48,055 nucleotides of DNA from Gallionella sp. GTDB taxonomy: Bacteria; Pseudomonadota; Gammaproteobacteria; Burkholderiales; Gallionellaceae. A model generated the notes under the pieces. The model was not told the DNA's origin and did not search any database. It worked only from the letters and a program-made list of their open reading frames with translations. Of this stretch, positions 17,340-25,595 are shown one piece after another (position 1 is the stretch's first letter; each line of letters starts with the position of its first letter). The DNA is taken from positions 1-48,055 of the forward strand of contig JABEVF010000131.1 of assembly GCA_013043965.1 (NCBI GenBank), in the 5' to 3' direction. A program made the position numbers and the translations under genes.

Positions 17340-17708
17340 CTATTTTTTCTTCAGCAGTAATTTCAGGTCGGCGAAGGGATGGTGGGTTGCCGGTGCCACT
17401 TCCCTCGCACCCCGGCCCCGCACCGCCTCATCCAGTTCACGCGCATGTTCGTTGTCGTGGCAGTACACGCAGAGCAACTCCCAGTTGCTGCCATCCGCCG
17501 GGTTGTTGTCGTGGTTGTGGTCTTTGTGATGCACCGTCAACTCGCGCACGCGCACTCCCGAAAACTCGCGACCGCATCGGCCGCATATCCAGGGAAATAG
17601 TTTGAGTGCCCGCTCGCGATAGCCGGTCTCGCGCAATTCACGCTGCCTACGTGCTTCGGCGACAACGCGGTCGAGTCGCGCATGATCGGGGGCGTAAAGT
17701 TTAGTCAT
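17340..17708 (-). CDS. yajD: YajD-family HNH nuclease
   Basis: A 122-aa small HNH endonuclease-like protein. Two zinc-binding pairs, C42xxC45 and C80xxC83, frame the HNH core VHHKDHNHDNNP (residues 59-70). A helical N-terminus rich in Arg and Glu (about 10-36) and a basic C-terminal end (LKLLLKKK) complete it. Family members such as E. coli YajD are widespread, and their biological role is not settled. The ATG at 17708 has GGAGG eight bases upstream; a longer TTG start does not. The gene sits between two 34-bp direct repeats, and copy 2 forms its probable promoter. Confidence 0.88.
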   Translation of the reverse strand: MTKLYAPDHARLDRVVAEARRQRELRETGYRERALKLFPWICGRCGREFSGVRVRELTVHHKDHNHDNNPADGSNWELLCVYCHDNEHARELDEAVRGRGAREVAPATHHPFADLKLLLKKK

Positions 17709-17727
17709 GGGGTGAGCCTCCAACGCG

Positions 17728-17761
17728 TTCAATGTACCGGAGTCGAATGAGTTTGACCATC
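17728..17761 (-). repeat. 34-bp direct repeat, copy 2 (probable yajD promoter)
   Basis: The second copy, with three differences from copy 1. On the minus strand: TGGTCA (17759-17754), 17 bases, TACATT (17736-17731). Transcription would start near 17724, about 16 bases before the yajD ATG, leaving just enough room for the GGAGG ribosome-binding site. The shared core between the boxes (ATTCGACTCCGG) is strictly conserved in both copies and could be an operator. Confidence 0.7.
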
Positions 17762-17810
17762 TCTTGCCCCGACGTCAGACAAGGCAACGGTATGCTCCCG
17801 GGATTATTAC

Positions 17811-17839
17811 TTGACCAATAAACTCAAGCTATCTAGGAT
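17811..17839 (+). promoter_or_regulatory. selO promoter
   Basis: TTGACC (17811-17816), a 17-base spacer and TAGGAT (17834-17839) form a good sigma70-type promoter. Transcription would start near 17846, 22 bases before the ATG at 17868. This supports the shorter selO start, because the alternative TTG start would be the -35 box itself. Confidence 0.6.
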
Positions 17840-17867
17840 AGGGATCCTCGGTCGCCCCACTCTCCCT

Positions 17868-19337
17868 ATGCACAAACTCCATCAGTTGAACTTTGCCAAC
17901 CGTTACGCGCATCTGCCGGAACATTTTTACAGCCGGGTGAATCCGACTCCGCTGCCCGCGCCTTATCTGGTCAGCTTCAATACCCATGCCGCGCGTTTGA
18001 TCGACCTCGACAGTGACGAGGCGCGGCGTGCAGATTTTGCCGAGCACTTTGGCGGCAACCGTTTGCCGCCCGATGTCGAGCCGCTGGCGATGCTTTATGC
18101 CGGACACCAGTTCGGTCAGTTCGTCCCGCAGCTGGGCGACGGGCGGGCCATCTTGTTGGGCGAACTGACCAATCGCGCGGGAGAGCATTGGGAAGTACAA
18201 CTCAAAGGCTCCGGGGTCACGCCCTATTCGCGCCGGGGGGATGGCCGTGCCGTGCTGCGCTCCAGCATCCGCGAATACCTGTGCTCCGAAGCCATGCATG
18301 CTCTGGGCATACCGACCAGTCGCGCCCTGTGCATCGTGGGCAGCGATGAACCCGTGTATCGCGAAACCGCCGAGACCGCGGCCGTGCTCACCCGCCTCGC
18401 CCCCTCGCATGTGCGCTTCGGCTCCTTTGAAGTGTTTTTTTATCGAGGCCAATATGAGCACATCGCCGCGCTCGCCGATTTCGTGATAGCCAGACACTAT
18501 CCCGAGTTTTCGGAAGCCAGCGACAAGTACCGTTTGTTCCTCAAGGAGATCACCTCGCGTACCGCCAAGCTGATGGCCCACTGGCAAACCGTAGGGTTTT
18601 GTCACGGCGTGATGAACACCGACAACATGTCGATACTGGGGCTGACGCTGGACTACGGCCCGTTTGGCTTCATGGAAAGTTACGACCCCGGCTACATCTG
18701 CAACCACTCCGACCCGCAAGGTCGTTACGCTTACGACCAGCAGCCGCAGGTCGGCTTGTGGAATTTATCCTGTCTCGCGCAAGCCTTGTCCAGGCTGGTG
18801 AGCGAGGCGGACACGGATAAGATTCTTGAGAGCTACGCGCCCGCTTATTACCAGCACTATGTGGCCTTGATGGGAGCCAAGCTGGGGCTGCTGAATCCGA
18901 CCTTGGAAGATTTTCCCTTGATAGACGGATGGCTGACCCTGCTGCAAAAGAACCAGCTCGACTACACCAACTCATTTCGCAACCTGGACAATTTTGATTC
19001 CGCTGCAAGTGCCGACAACCACGCACTGCGAGACCAGTTTATCGACCGCGAGGCATTCGATGCATGGGCGGAAAGTTATCGTGCTAGATTGGGCCGCGAA
19101 AGCGGCACGGACAGCGAGCGCAAGGCGCGCATGGATGCGGTCAATCCCAAATACATACTGCGCAACTATCTCGCGCAGGTCGCGATCGAAAAAGCAGAGA
19201 ACCAGCGCGATTTTTCCGAGATCGACAGACTGCTCGCCTTGCTGAACAAGCCCTACGATGAACAGCCCGAGATGGAAGACTATGCCGCGCCGCCGCCCGA
19301 ATCGGCGCGCCGCATCATGGTCAGTTGCTCGTCGTAA
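17868..19337 (+). CDS. selO: Protein adenylyltransferase SelO (YdiU)
   Basis: Pseudokinase-fold enzyme that transfers AMP from ATP to Ser/Thr/Tyr of other proteins, linked to redox and oxidative-stress responses. 489 aa. Conserved blocks in order: MLYAGHQFGQFVPQLGDGRA, then GSGVTPYSRRGDGRAVLRSS (nucleotide-binding), REYLCSEAMHALGIPTSRAL, the catalytic HGVMNTDNMS, and the metal-binding LDYGPFGFMESYDP. The C-terminal NPKYILRN is also present. Many bacterial copies end near a cysteine; here the last residues are VSCSS, matching the family's redox-active C-terminal cysteine. The start is fixed by the promoter. Confidence 0.95.
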   Translation: MHKLHQLNFANRYAHLPEHFYSRVNPTPLPAPYLVSFNTHAARLIDLDSDEARRADFAEHFGGNRLPPDVEPLAMLYAGHQFGQFVPQLGDGRAILLGELTNRAGEHWEVQLKGSGVTPYSRRGDGRAVLRSSIREYLCSEAMHALGIPTSRALCIVGSDEPVYRETAETAAVLTRLAPSHVRFGSFEVFFYRGQYEHIAALADFVIARHYPEFSEASDKYRLFLKEITSRTAKLMAHWQTVGFCHGVMNTDNMSILGLTLDYGPFGFMESYDPGYICNHSDPQGRYAYDQQPQVGLWNLSCLAQALSRLVSEADTDKILESYAPAYYQHYVALMGAKLGLLNPTLEDFPLIDGWLTLLQKNQLDYTNSFRNLDNFDSAASADNHALRDQFIDREAFDAWAESYRARLGRESGTDSERKARMDAVNPKYILRNYLAQVAIEKAENQRDFSEIDRLLALLNKPYDEQPEMEDYAAPPPESARRIMVSCSS

Positions 19338-19365
19338 ACGAACCCTATGTGTTACGCTTAACACC

Positions 19366-19842
19366 ATGAAAAAATTATTCTCCGCACTCTGCGCAATCGC
19401 GCTCACCGCCTGGGTCGGCGGCTTATGGTCTGTAGGCTATCTCGCCGTGCCGGTGGTCTTCCACGCGCAACCCGACAAACAGTTGGCGGGCATGTTGGCG
19501 GGCGAGATGCTCAATGCGGTGGGCTACCTCGGACTGGTGTGCGGCGGAATGCTATTGCTAGGTGAGATTTGCACGGTAAGCTGCGGCCACACCCGAAAAA
19601 TTTGGCAGGAAAAGACTTTTTGGATCATCGCCGCGATGCTGGTTTTCGGCTTGATCATCCAATTCGGTTTGTCGCCGGTGATGGCCGATCTCAAAGTTCA
19701 GGCGCGCCCTCTGGACGTGATGCTCAGCCCATTCGCGGACCGATTCAAAATGCTGCACGGGGTATCGAGTATCTTGTATCTGCTGGAAAGCTTGCTGGGT
19801 TTGTATCTGGTAACAAAATCAACAACCAGAACAAACCGCTAA
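19366..19842 (+). CDS. DUF4149 integral membrane protein
   Basis: A 158-aa protein with about four membrane helices (residues 4-26, 48-68, 82-104 and 128-150). The motif GLWSVGYLAVPVVF at the first helix and the overall layout match DUF4149 proteins of Proteobacteria, which have no known function. It begins 28 bases after selO on the same strand, and a joint transcript is likely. The start MKKLFSALC at 19366 is chosen because the longer frame would overlap selO by 80 bases. Confidence 0.8.
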   Translation: MKKLFSALCAIALTAWVGGLWSVGYLAVPVVFHAQPDKQLAGMLAGEMLNAVGYLGLVCGGMLLLGEICTVSCGHTRKIWQEKTFWIIAAMLVFGLIIQFGLSPVMADLKVQARPLDVMLSPFADRFKMLHGVSSILYLLESLLGLYLVTKSTTRTNR

Positions 19843-19848
19843 GTACCT

Positions 19849-20164
19849 CTACGACACCGAGTCATTGATCGTCTGGGATTTACCTGGGGCCTTCGCGGGC
19901 TTGGATGCGCCACGTTGATCTGCCACCCTTAACGCTACTTTTTTCGTCAGCACCGGCACCCGCAAGCTGTGCCTGAAGCTGCCGTAGCAGCATTCGATAC
20001 GGTGGGATATCTCACCGTTTTCATCTTGCTCCTGTTTGCTCTTATCCTGAAGGGAGGGCCTCCAATCTCGACATGCGGCCTTGACATCCCTCTTTTTTCA
20101 TCTCAGAGATTTTCTCTTTGATCAGATACGTCGCGTCTGTTTCACTTAGAAATATTTTCTTCAT
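19849..20164 (-). pseudogene. Probable degraded Hsp20 (alpha-crystallin) gene remnant
   Basis: The 367-base gap between DUF4149 and the next gene holds two overlapping minus-strand frames. From ATG 20164 (preceded by AAGGGG) a 40-codon frame reads MKKIFLSETDATYLIKEK and stops at 20042. Removing one A from the A6 run at 20098-20093 would join it to a second open frame ending at 19849. That second frame contains KQEQDENGE, then YGSFRHSLRVP, then LTKKVAL and KPAKA, in the order of the end of an Hsp20 domain (KQEKEE, YGSFxRSFxLP, GVLTVTLPK, KPAK). About 14 residues expected between the last two blocks are missing. The similarity is by eye only. Confidence 0.45.
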
Positions 20165-20209
20165 GGCCCCTTGCTTGACGCCGCACCGCAAGAATTTGTC
20201 GGAGAGGGG

Positions 20210-20854
20210 TTATTCGGTTGAATCACTTGCATTTTTGGCACCGCAGGTTCGCGACTTGCTCGCCTGACGCGCTTCTTTGGCCAGCGCCGCCCGGAATTCT
20301 TCGAGTTTGGCGTGAAAGTCATCCGCTTCGCCGTAGGCCAAAAAATTCGCGTAGCGTGCATGAGTGCCTAGCACTTTGCGGGCATGTTTGATCGGGCAGA
20401 AATATTGCTCGGTGCGCGCGGTGATCTCTTGTGCGTAGCCCAGCAACCCGACCGCATACGAGCAATACATGCAATCCACTTTCTCGATGATGTTCAGGTA
20501 GGCCAGATGCTGGTGATCCAGCACGATGTAGTCCGCGCGCCGCACTCTGGCGACTCCGTATATCGGGAAGCAGGTCAGCTGATAAAAGCTGATGCACAGA
20601 TCGAACAAGGCTAATGGGACGATCATGCCGTAGATGGCCGGGGCAGTGAGATAGTTTTGCGGGCGAACGGTCAAGAACCAATGAAAAATGCTCATTCTCG
20701 CTTTGAGATGCGCTTTCCGGATGGTTTGCTCGAAGATAATGCGCTTGCCGTCGACCAGGTAGCGTAAGTGCTCCTGCTGTTCTTCGACAGCCTTTTGCAG
20801 CTCATTTTCGAGAGCGATTATCTGGCCGACAATCTGGCGAATCCTGCTGTTCAT
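20210..20854 (-). CDS. Conserved hypothetical protein with hydrophobic segment and CxxC
   Basis: A 214-aa protein. Residues 1-45 are a predicted coiled coil (IVGQIIALENELQKAVEEQQEHLRYL; 20-residue cores are Gln/Glu-rich), then basic residues, then a hydrophobic region about 70-110 that could cross or lie on the membrane. The middle contains DCMYCSYAVGLLGYAQEI and, 10 residues on, YFCPIKHARKV, giving three conserved-looking cysteines. I recall similar unnamed proteins in Betaproteobacteria but know no function. The ATG at 20854 has GGAG seven bases upstream. It precedes the Hsp20 remnant on the same strand. Confidence 0.75.
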   Translation of the reverse strand: MNSRIRQIVGQIIALENELQKAVEEQQEHLRYLVDGKRIIFEQTIRKAHLKARMSIFHWFLTVRPQNYLTAPAIYGMIVPLALFDLCISFYQLTCFPIYGVARVRRADYIVLDHQHLAYLNIIEKVDCMYCSYAVGLLGYAQEITARTEQYFCPIKHARKVLGTHARYANFLAYGEADDFHAKLEEFRAALAKEARQASKSRTCGAKNASDSTE

Positions 20855-21001
20855 AACAACGCTCCCCGGTGTGTGCGGACGGAATACGCATCCGTGCTTA
20901 CATGAGCCACGCATCAACACAGCCTATCATGCCCTGATAGATACCGAAGCAATTATATTTAGCGATAGAGATTCGCGATCATAGTGAGATGCCGCAGCTT
21001 T

Positions 21002-21874
21002 TTAGTCCGAGACTTTCACCGTCAAACCCAATTCCCGAATTCGCCGCGCGAACGCTTCCAGTTTTTCTTTGGGCAAAGCACTCAAACGCGGTGCTTCGGT
21101 TTGCATCGAGGGGCGCGCCAGACCGTACAGCAACACGCCTTGCAGCGGGTGTCCCTCGCGCAGCAGCGATGCGACGAAAGCCAGATAATCTTCCTCATTT
21201 TGGATTGACGGCGGCACGCCATCGACGGCGAACCAGCAGGTTTGCAGCCAGGTCGGACACAGGGCGATGGAGGCGATGAGATGCTCGCGCACTTTGCCCA
21301 TCGCGGTGTGCGTATCGTTGATGCGCCGCATCCCCGCCTCGCTCGCCCGGTCCAGCTTGAACCATACTTCGCCATTGAGTTGCGCCATGGCGCGCAAGCC
21401 TTGTTGCACCGTGTCGCGATGGATGAGGCTGCCATTGGTGATCAGCACGGTCTTCACGGTGTCGGGCAAACAAACGGAGGCGCGCACCTTGGCGACCACC
21501 GCGATGACCAGGCCGAACTCCGCGCTGCTGGTCGGTTCGCCGTTGCCCGATAGTGCGATATCGTTGATGCGCCGCATGTCTTGCGGGACGCGGCTTTGCA
21601 TAAAATCGCCATGCAGCAGTTCGTGCAAGAAATCGCGCAGCTCTTGTTCCAGCCATGCCGGATCGACGGGCGGGGCGGTGCCGCGTGTCAGGTCGGGCAC
21701 CTGGCAGTAGATGCAACGCCAGTTGCACGCATTGTTGGTATTGAGGTTGATGCCGACCGACACGCCACCGGCGCGGCGCGAGATGACGGGATAGACATAG
21801 CGCAAGTTCGCGCTGTCGCGGTCGTGATCGACGACGCTAAGCTTCACAGTTTTTCCCGAATGATTTTCAGTCAA
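21002..21874 (-). CDS. Radical SAM protein
   Basis: A 290-aa radical SAM enzyme. The iron-sulfur motif is C50xxxC54xxC57 (ACNWRCIYCQ). A GEP-type SAM-binding motif SGNGEPTSS and the strand VLITNGSLI follow. The arrangement resembles the COG0731-like radical SAM proteins; the reaction is unknown. Translation appears to begin at TTG 21874. That TTG lies in a 6-bp target duplication made by the neighbouring 142-bp element. Before insertion it would have overlapped the nlpD stop by four bases, the same junction type as the surE-pcm and pcm-nlpD pairs. A GTG at codon 10 is an alternative start. Confidence 0.85.
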   Translation of the reverse strand: MTENHSGKTVKLSVVDHDRDSANLRYVYPVISRRAGGVSVGINLNTNNACNWRCIYCQVPDLTRGTAPPVDPAWLEQELRDFLHELLHGDFMQSRVPQDMRRINDIALSGNGEPTSSAEFGLVIAVVAKVRASVCLPDTVKTVLITNGSLIHRDTVQQGLRAMAQLNGEVWFKLDRASEAGMRRINDTHTAMGKVREHLIASIALCPTWLQTCWFAVDGVPPSIQNEEDYLAFVASLLREGHPLQGVLLYGLARPSMQTEAPRLSALPKEKLEAFARRIRELGLTVKVSD

Positions 21875-21875
21875 G

Positions 21876-22017
21876 GGAGCCTCAAAAAAATTCAGATTTT
21901 TGGGATGAAGCGCAAGGAGCCGCGCAGCGAATGACGAGACATACCGTAAGGGTAGGCGAGGAATGAGCGAGCACGCAACACTGCGATTCGCCCAAAAAAT
22001 GAATTTTTAGAGGCTCG
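21876..22017. mobile_element. 142-bp MITE-like element with terminal inverted repeats and 6-bp target duplication
   Basis: The ends are imperfect inverted repeats of about 27 bp: GAGCCTC plus an A/T run and TTTTTGGG at 21877-21904, mirrored at 21991-22016. Both sides are flanked by GTCAAG (21870-21875 and 22018-22023), a direct repeat expected of target-site duplication. The interior has no gene. The element lies exactly between nlpD and the radical SAM gene. The paired ends could also fold into a long hairpin in the transcript. Confidence 0.7.
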
Positions 22018-22018
22018 G

Positions 22019-22918
22019 TCAAGATTTGGGCAGATATTTCGCCGGATCGACAGGCTTGCCGAGACGGCGCACTTCGAAATGCAGCTTCACTTGATCGGCA
22101 TCGGTCTTGCCCATCTCGGCGATCTTCTCGCCGCGCTTGACCGACTGGCCTTCTTTGACCAGCACCTTGTCGTTGTGCGCGTAGGCGCTCAGATAAGTCT
22201 TGTTGTGTTTGATGATGATGAGCTTGCCGTAACCGCGCAGCCCGCTGCCGCTATACACCACCTTGCCGGGCGCGCTGGCCACGATGGATTGTCCCAGCTT
22301 GCCCGCGATGTCGATGCCCTTGCGGTTCGCCGCTTCGGAGAACCGCGCGATTATCTTGCCCGTGGTGGGCATGCTCCATTGCAGCGCGTCCTCCTCGGTA
22401 TTGATGATGGCGCTACTATCGGCGACGGGGGCGGACTGGGGGCTCAACGGAGTCACTTCTATCGTTGCGCCTTCGACGGTATAGGTTTTTGTACTAGCGC
22501 TCTGCACCTCGTCTATCTTCGCCATCGCGGCATCGTTATAGACATATTTCACGACCTTGGGCTGATCCTTGAGCACGATCTCGAACGGCTTGGCATTCGC
22601 GGCAGGCGCGGTCTTTGCGGAAGCAGGGAATAAGCGCAACACCTGCCCGACCTGGATCACGCGGGGGTCTTTGATGCCGTTCAATTCGGCCAACTCGTGA
22701 TAATCCAGGCCGTAATAAAAAGCGATGCTATACATCGTGTCGCCTTTCATCACCTGGTGCGTGGCGGGCCGCCAATCTTGTTCGCCCGCAGCTTTCATCC
22801 GCGTGGCTTCTGTGGTTGCAACACCCGGCTTGGGCGTGGTGCCCACCGGTTGAATGGCAGAACACGCGGTTAAAATAACCGCGGCCAGTAAATAGCTCAA
22901 ACAACGTTGATGTGTCAT
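22019..22918 (-). CDS. nlpD: NlpD-like lipoprotein, LysM plus degenerate M23 (LytM) domain
   Basis: Outer-membrane lipoprotein that in E. coli activates the amidase AmiC at the division site. 299 aa. The lipobox is LTAC with Cys19, the LysM domain spans about 53-97 ([18 protein letters not shown]), a Lys/Ala/Pro-rich linker follows, and the LytM domain covers about 180-295. The usual zinc ligands are missing. The first-ligand region reads [14 protein letters not shown] without the H, and the [13 protein letters not shown] and [14 protein letters not shown] blocks remain. That points to an activator, not a hydrolase. The ATG overlaps the pcm stop by four bases. Confidence 0.93.
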   Translation of the reverse strand: MTHQRCLSYLLAAVILTACSAIQPVGTTPKPGVATTEATRMKAAGEQDWRPATHQVMKGDTMYSIAFYYGLDYHELAELNGIKDPRVIQVGQVLRLFPASAKTAPAANAKPFEIVLKDQPKVVKYVYNDAAMAKIDEVQSASTKTYTVEGATIEVTPLSPQSAPVADSSAIINTEEDALQWSMPTTGKIIARFSEAANRKGIDIAGKLGQSIVASAPGKVVYSGSGLRGYGKLIIIKHNKTYLSAYAHNDKVLVKEGQSVKRGEKIAEMGKTDADQVKLHFEVRRLGKPVDPAKYLPKS

Positions 22919-23565
22919 ACCTTCCCCACGAGTAACGGTACGAATTTTACCGGCTCCAACCTGGTTTCGCGAAACCCTTTCGCGTCCCGCTCGATCAAAT
23001 AGAGGAATTGCTCCTGCATCCCTACCGGCAACACCATGCGGCCACCCACCTTCAATTGTTCGCGCAATACGGGCAACAGCGTGGGCGCGGCGGCGGCCAT
23101 GATGATGCCGTCGAAAGGCGCGACTTCGGGCAGGCCCGCGCAGCCATCGGCATAACGCACCGTGACGTTGCGCAATTTCATCTCGCGCAACTGTTTTTTG
23201 GCGCGCTCGTACAAGGGTGCGATGCGTTCCATGCTGTATACCTCGGCGGCGACTTGCGCCAACACCGCGGCCTGATAACCGCAGCCCGTACCGATCTCAA
23301 GCACGCGGCCCAGCTGCTGGCCATTGCGCAAGATCTCTATCATGCGCGCCACGATGTAAGGCTGTGAAATGGTCTGATTGAAATTGATCGGCAGCGACAC
23401 ATCGTCATACGCACGACTCGCCAACGCTTCGTCGACGAACAAATGGCGCGGCACGGCAAACATCGCCGCCAGCACCGTCTCGTCTTTGATGCCCTGCTCG
23501 CGCAGCCTGTCTACCATGCGCAGCTTGGTGCGCTGCGAGGTCATGCCGATGCCGGAAGTGTTCAT
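22915..23565 (-). CDS. pcm: Protein-L-isoaspartate O-methyltransferase
   Basis: Repairs isoaspartyl damage in proteins by SAM-dependent methylation. 216 aa, normal length. It contains the family's [16 protein letters not shown] and [11 protein letters not shown] openings, [14 protein letters not shown], and the SAM motif [16 protein letters not shown]. The C-terminal [15 protein letters not shown] block is also present. The start at 23565 overlaps the surE stop by four bases; a much longer upstream frame is out-of-frame read-through of surE and is rejected. It is the middle gene of surE-pcm-nlpD. Confidence 0.96.
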   Translation of the reverse strand: MNTSGIGMTSQRTKLRMVDRLREQGIKDETVLAAMFAVPRHLFVDEALASRAYDDVSLPINFNQTISQPYIVARMIEILRNGQQLGRVLEIGTGCGYQAAVLAQVAAEVYSMERIAPLYERAKKQLREMKLRNVTVRYADGCAGLPEVAPFDGIIMAAAAPTLLPVLREQLKVGGRMVLPVGMQEQFLYLIERDAKGFRETRLEPVKFVPLLVGKV

Positions 23566-24308
23566 GCCTTCTCCATCCAGGCGCGTACCGCATCGAGTTG
23601 GCTGTATTGGGTCAGATCGATTTGCAACGGTGTGATCGAGACTTGTTGCGAGGCTAATGCGTGAAAGTCCGTGCCCTCGCCCGCGTCCTGCGCCTCGCCC
23701 GCCGCGCCCACCCAATACACCGTTTCGCCGTGCGGATTCAGTGCCTTGATGACCGGCTCGGCTTTATGCCGCTTGCCCAAACGCGTGACCACCGTGCCTT
23801 TTAATTCGTCGTGCGGCAGATCGGGCACGTTGACATTGAGCAACCAGGGCAGCCTGTGTGTCTGCCGGGAAAAACGCTGCACCAGTTCCACCGCCACTTG
23901 CGCGGCGGTCTCGTAGTGCCGCAACTCTTTACCCACCAGCGACAAAGCGATCGCCGGGATACCCAGCAAATAGCCTTCGGTCGCGGCGGCCACGGTGCCG
24001 GAATAGACCGTGTCGTCACCCATGTTCGCTCCGGCATTGATGCCCGACACCACCATGTCGGGCTGATGGTCCAGCATGCCGGTCACGGCCAGATGCACGC
24101 AGTCGGTCGGCGTGCCGTTGACGTAATAAAATCCGTTTACCGCACGACGTAACTTGAGCGGCCTATCCAAAGTCAGAGAGTTGCTCGCGCCGCTGCGATC
24201 GCGCTCCGGCGCGACCACCACGACATCGGCGATTCTGGAAAGATGGGTAGCAAGCATCGCCAGTCCCGGTGCGAAATATCCATCATCATTGCTGATTAAA
24301 ATACGCAT
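23562..24308 (-). CDS. surE: 5'/3'-nucleotidase SurE
   Basis: Metal-dependent nucleotidase acting on nucleoside monophosphates and short polyphosphates, linked to stationary-phase survival. 248 aa. The metal site NDDG is at residues 7-10, followed by [14 protein letters not shown] and [30 protein letters not shown], another metal-binding block, comes next. The first gene of an operon with pcm and nlpD. A tRNA-Pro gene sits 40 bases upstream on the same strand and may share its transcript. Confidence 0.97.
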   Translation of the reverse strand: MRILISNDDGYFAPGLAMLATHLSRIADVVVVAPERDRSGASNSLTLDRPLKLRRAVNGFYYVNGTPTDCVHLAVTGMLDHQPDMVVSGINAGANMGDDTVYSGTVAAATEGYLLGIPAIALSLVGKELRHYETAAQVAVELVQRFSRQTHRLPWLLNVNVPDLPHDELKGTVVTRLGKRHKAEPVIKALNPHGETVYWVGAAGEAQDAGEGTDFHALASQQVSITPLQIDLTQYSQLDAVRAWMEKA

Positions 24309-24348
24309 CGACGGTCAAATATAGAGTGGACTGGGAGTTTGATTTGTC

Positions 24349-24425
<77 letters not shown>

Positions 24426-24434
24426 AAGCGCGAG

Positions 24435-24440
24435 ATTATA
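24435..24440 (-). promoter_or_regulatory. -10 box of the tRNA-Pro gene
   Basis: On the minus strand TATAAT at 24440-24435 ends ten bases before the tRNA 5' end, the right distance for a transcript with a very short leader. The -35 region is weak. The segment between the boxes is GC-rich, as in a stringent-control discriminator. Confidence 0.5.
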
Positions 24441-24544
24441 GCAGAGCAGCGCGGCAATACGGTTGTATTTTGTGTGTTTATCGGCACGCGCCGGATGTTT
24501 TTTATGGAAATATTTTTCCCGCAAAAAAATCGCTTGTTGCAGGG

Positions 24545-25000
24545 CTAGTCGACGACCGCGCCCATGCCCGCTACTCCAATCGTGAGCAGGCCCAGCAACA
24601 GGTTAACGGTCACCCAGCGTCGCACTTTTCCCAGACAGGCACTGGCCTCCTGCCAGCGCTGTTTGCTGACATGCACGCTCATCGGCACATAGCAGGCAAA
24701 AAACACATAGCCGTAGATCGCCATCATCAGCAGCGCGAGAGTCAGCATGATATGGACGTGACGCGACACATGGTCCATGCCACCGGACAAATAGATCATG
24801 AAGAAGCCTGTGACCATCAGCACCCCGACTGCGCCCCACACCCAATGAAAAAACCGCGTCAACACCGCATCCCACAGGCGCAGACGTTGAGCGGCATCCA
24901 GCACTTCGATGGCGCTGGGCCGCAGCACGGCATGGGCGAAGAACATCCCCCCTACCCAGATGAGCGCCGAAAACAAATGTAGTAGTTTGAACAATGCCAT
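24545..25000 (-). CDS. CopD-family integral membrane protein
   Basis: A 151-aa protein with four membrane helices (about 3-23, 50-72, 83-105 and 128-148). The opening LLHLFSALIWVGGMFF, the conserved His/Trp/Gly, and the phrase GAVGVLMVTGFFMIY match the CopD-like copper resistance family. In small stand-alone members of this family the function is not established, and copper binding cannot be claimed. It starts ten bases after the rnhB stop on the same strand and is the last gene of the lpx/rnhB cluster. Confidence 0.8.
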   Translation of the reverse strand: MALFKLLHLFSALIWVGGMFFAHAVLRPSAIEVLDAAQRLRLWDAVLTRFFHWVWGAVGVLMVTGFFMIYLSGGMDHVSRHVHIMLTLALLMMAIYGYVFFACYVPMSVHVSKQRWQEASACLGKVRRWVTVNLLLGLLTIGVAGMGAVVD

Positions 25001-25010
25001 CGCAGTACCC

Positions 25011-25595
25011 CTATAAATATTCAGCTTGCAATACTACACGCACCGGCTTAAAACTCCGGCGATGCGCGTCCGACACACCGTGTAGCCGCAAAGCCGCAAG
25101 ATGCGCGGGCGTGGGATAGCCTTTGTGGGCGGCGAAACCATATTGCGGATATCGCTGATGCAATCCCAGCATCAGTTCATCGCGCGCGGTCTTCGCCAGG
25201 ATCGATGCAGCCGAGATCGCCGCTACTTTGCTATCGCCTTTCACGATGGCCTGACTGGGTATCCCGGTCTGCGGGCAATACAACCCATCGACCAATACTT
25301 GTTGCGGCGGCACCTGTAGTGCCGATACCGCACGGCGCATCGCCAGCAAAGTCGCCTGCAAGATATTGAGCTGGTCGATCTCGGCAACGCTGGCGTAAGC
25401 CACCGCCCAGGCGATCGCGCGCTCGCGTATCAGGGGCGCAAGCAAATCGCGTTGTTTCTCGGAGAGTTTTTTGGAGTCCGCCAAGCCCGCGATGGGACGT
25501 GCGGGGTCGAGTATCACGGCCGCCGCGCTGACCGGCCCCGCGAGTGGGCCGCGGCCGGCTTCGTCCACACCGCAGACCAATACGAGTTCAGTCAT
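25011..25595 (-). CDS. rnhB: Ribonuclease HII
   Basis: Removes RNA from RNA-DNA hybrids, including single ribonucleotides in DNA. 194 aa. The catalytic D11-E12 pair sits in [14 protein letters not shown]. Further blocks are [12 protein letters not shown], the central VDGLYCPQ with a catalytic Asp, and [31 protein letters not shown] closes the fold. The ATG at 25595 overlaps the lpxB stop by four bases. The lpxB-rnhB pair is classical in Proteobacteria. Confidence 0.97.
   Translation of the reverse strand: MTELVLVCGVDEAGRGPLAGPVSAAAVILDPARPIAGLADSKKLSEKQRDLLAPLIRERAIAWAVAYASVAEIDQLNILQATLLAMRRAVSALQVPPQQVLVDGLYCPQTGIPSQAIVKGDSKVAAISAASILAKTARDELMLGLHQRYPQYGFAAHKGYPTPAHLAALRLHGVSDAHRRSFKPVRVVLQAEYL

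Noticed and set aside
24500-24545. Terminator after the CopD-like gene
   Set aside because: A T-run and partial CCCTGCAA/TTGCGGG pairing exist, but the T-run is inside the loop and does not follow a stem.
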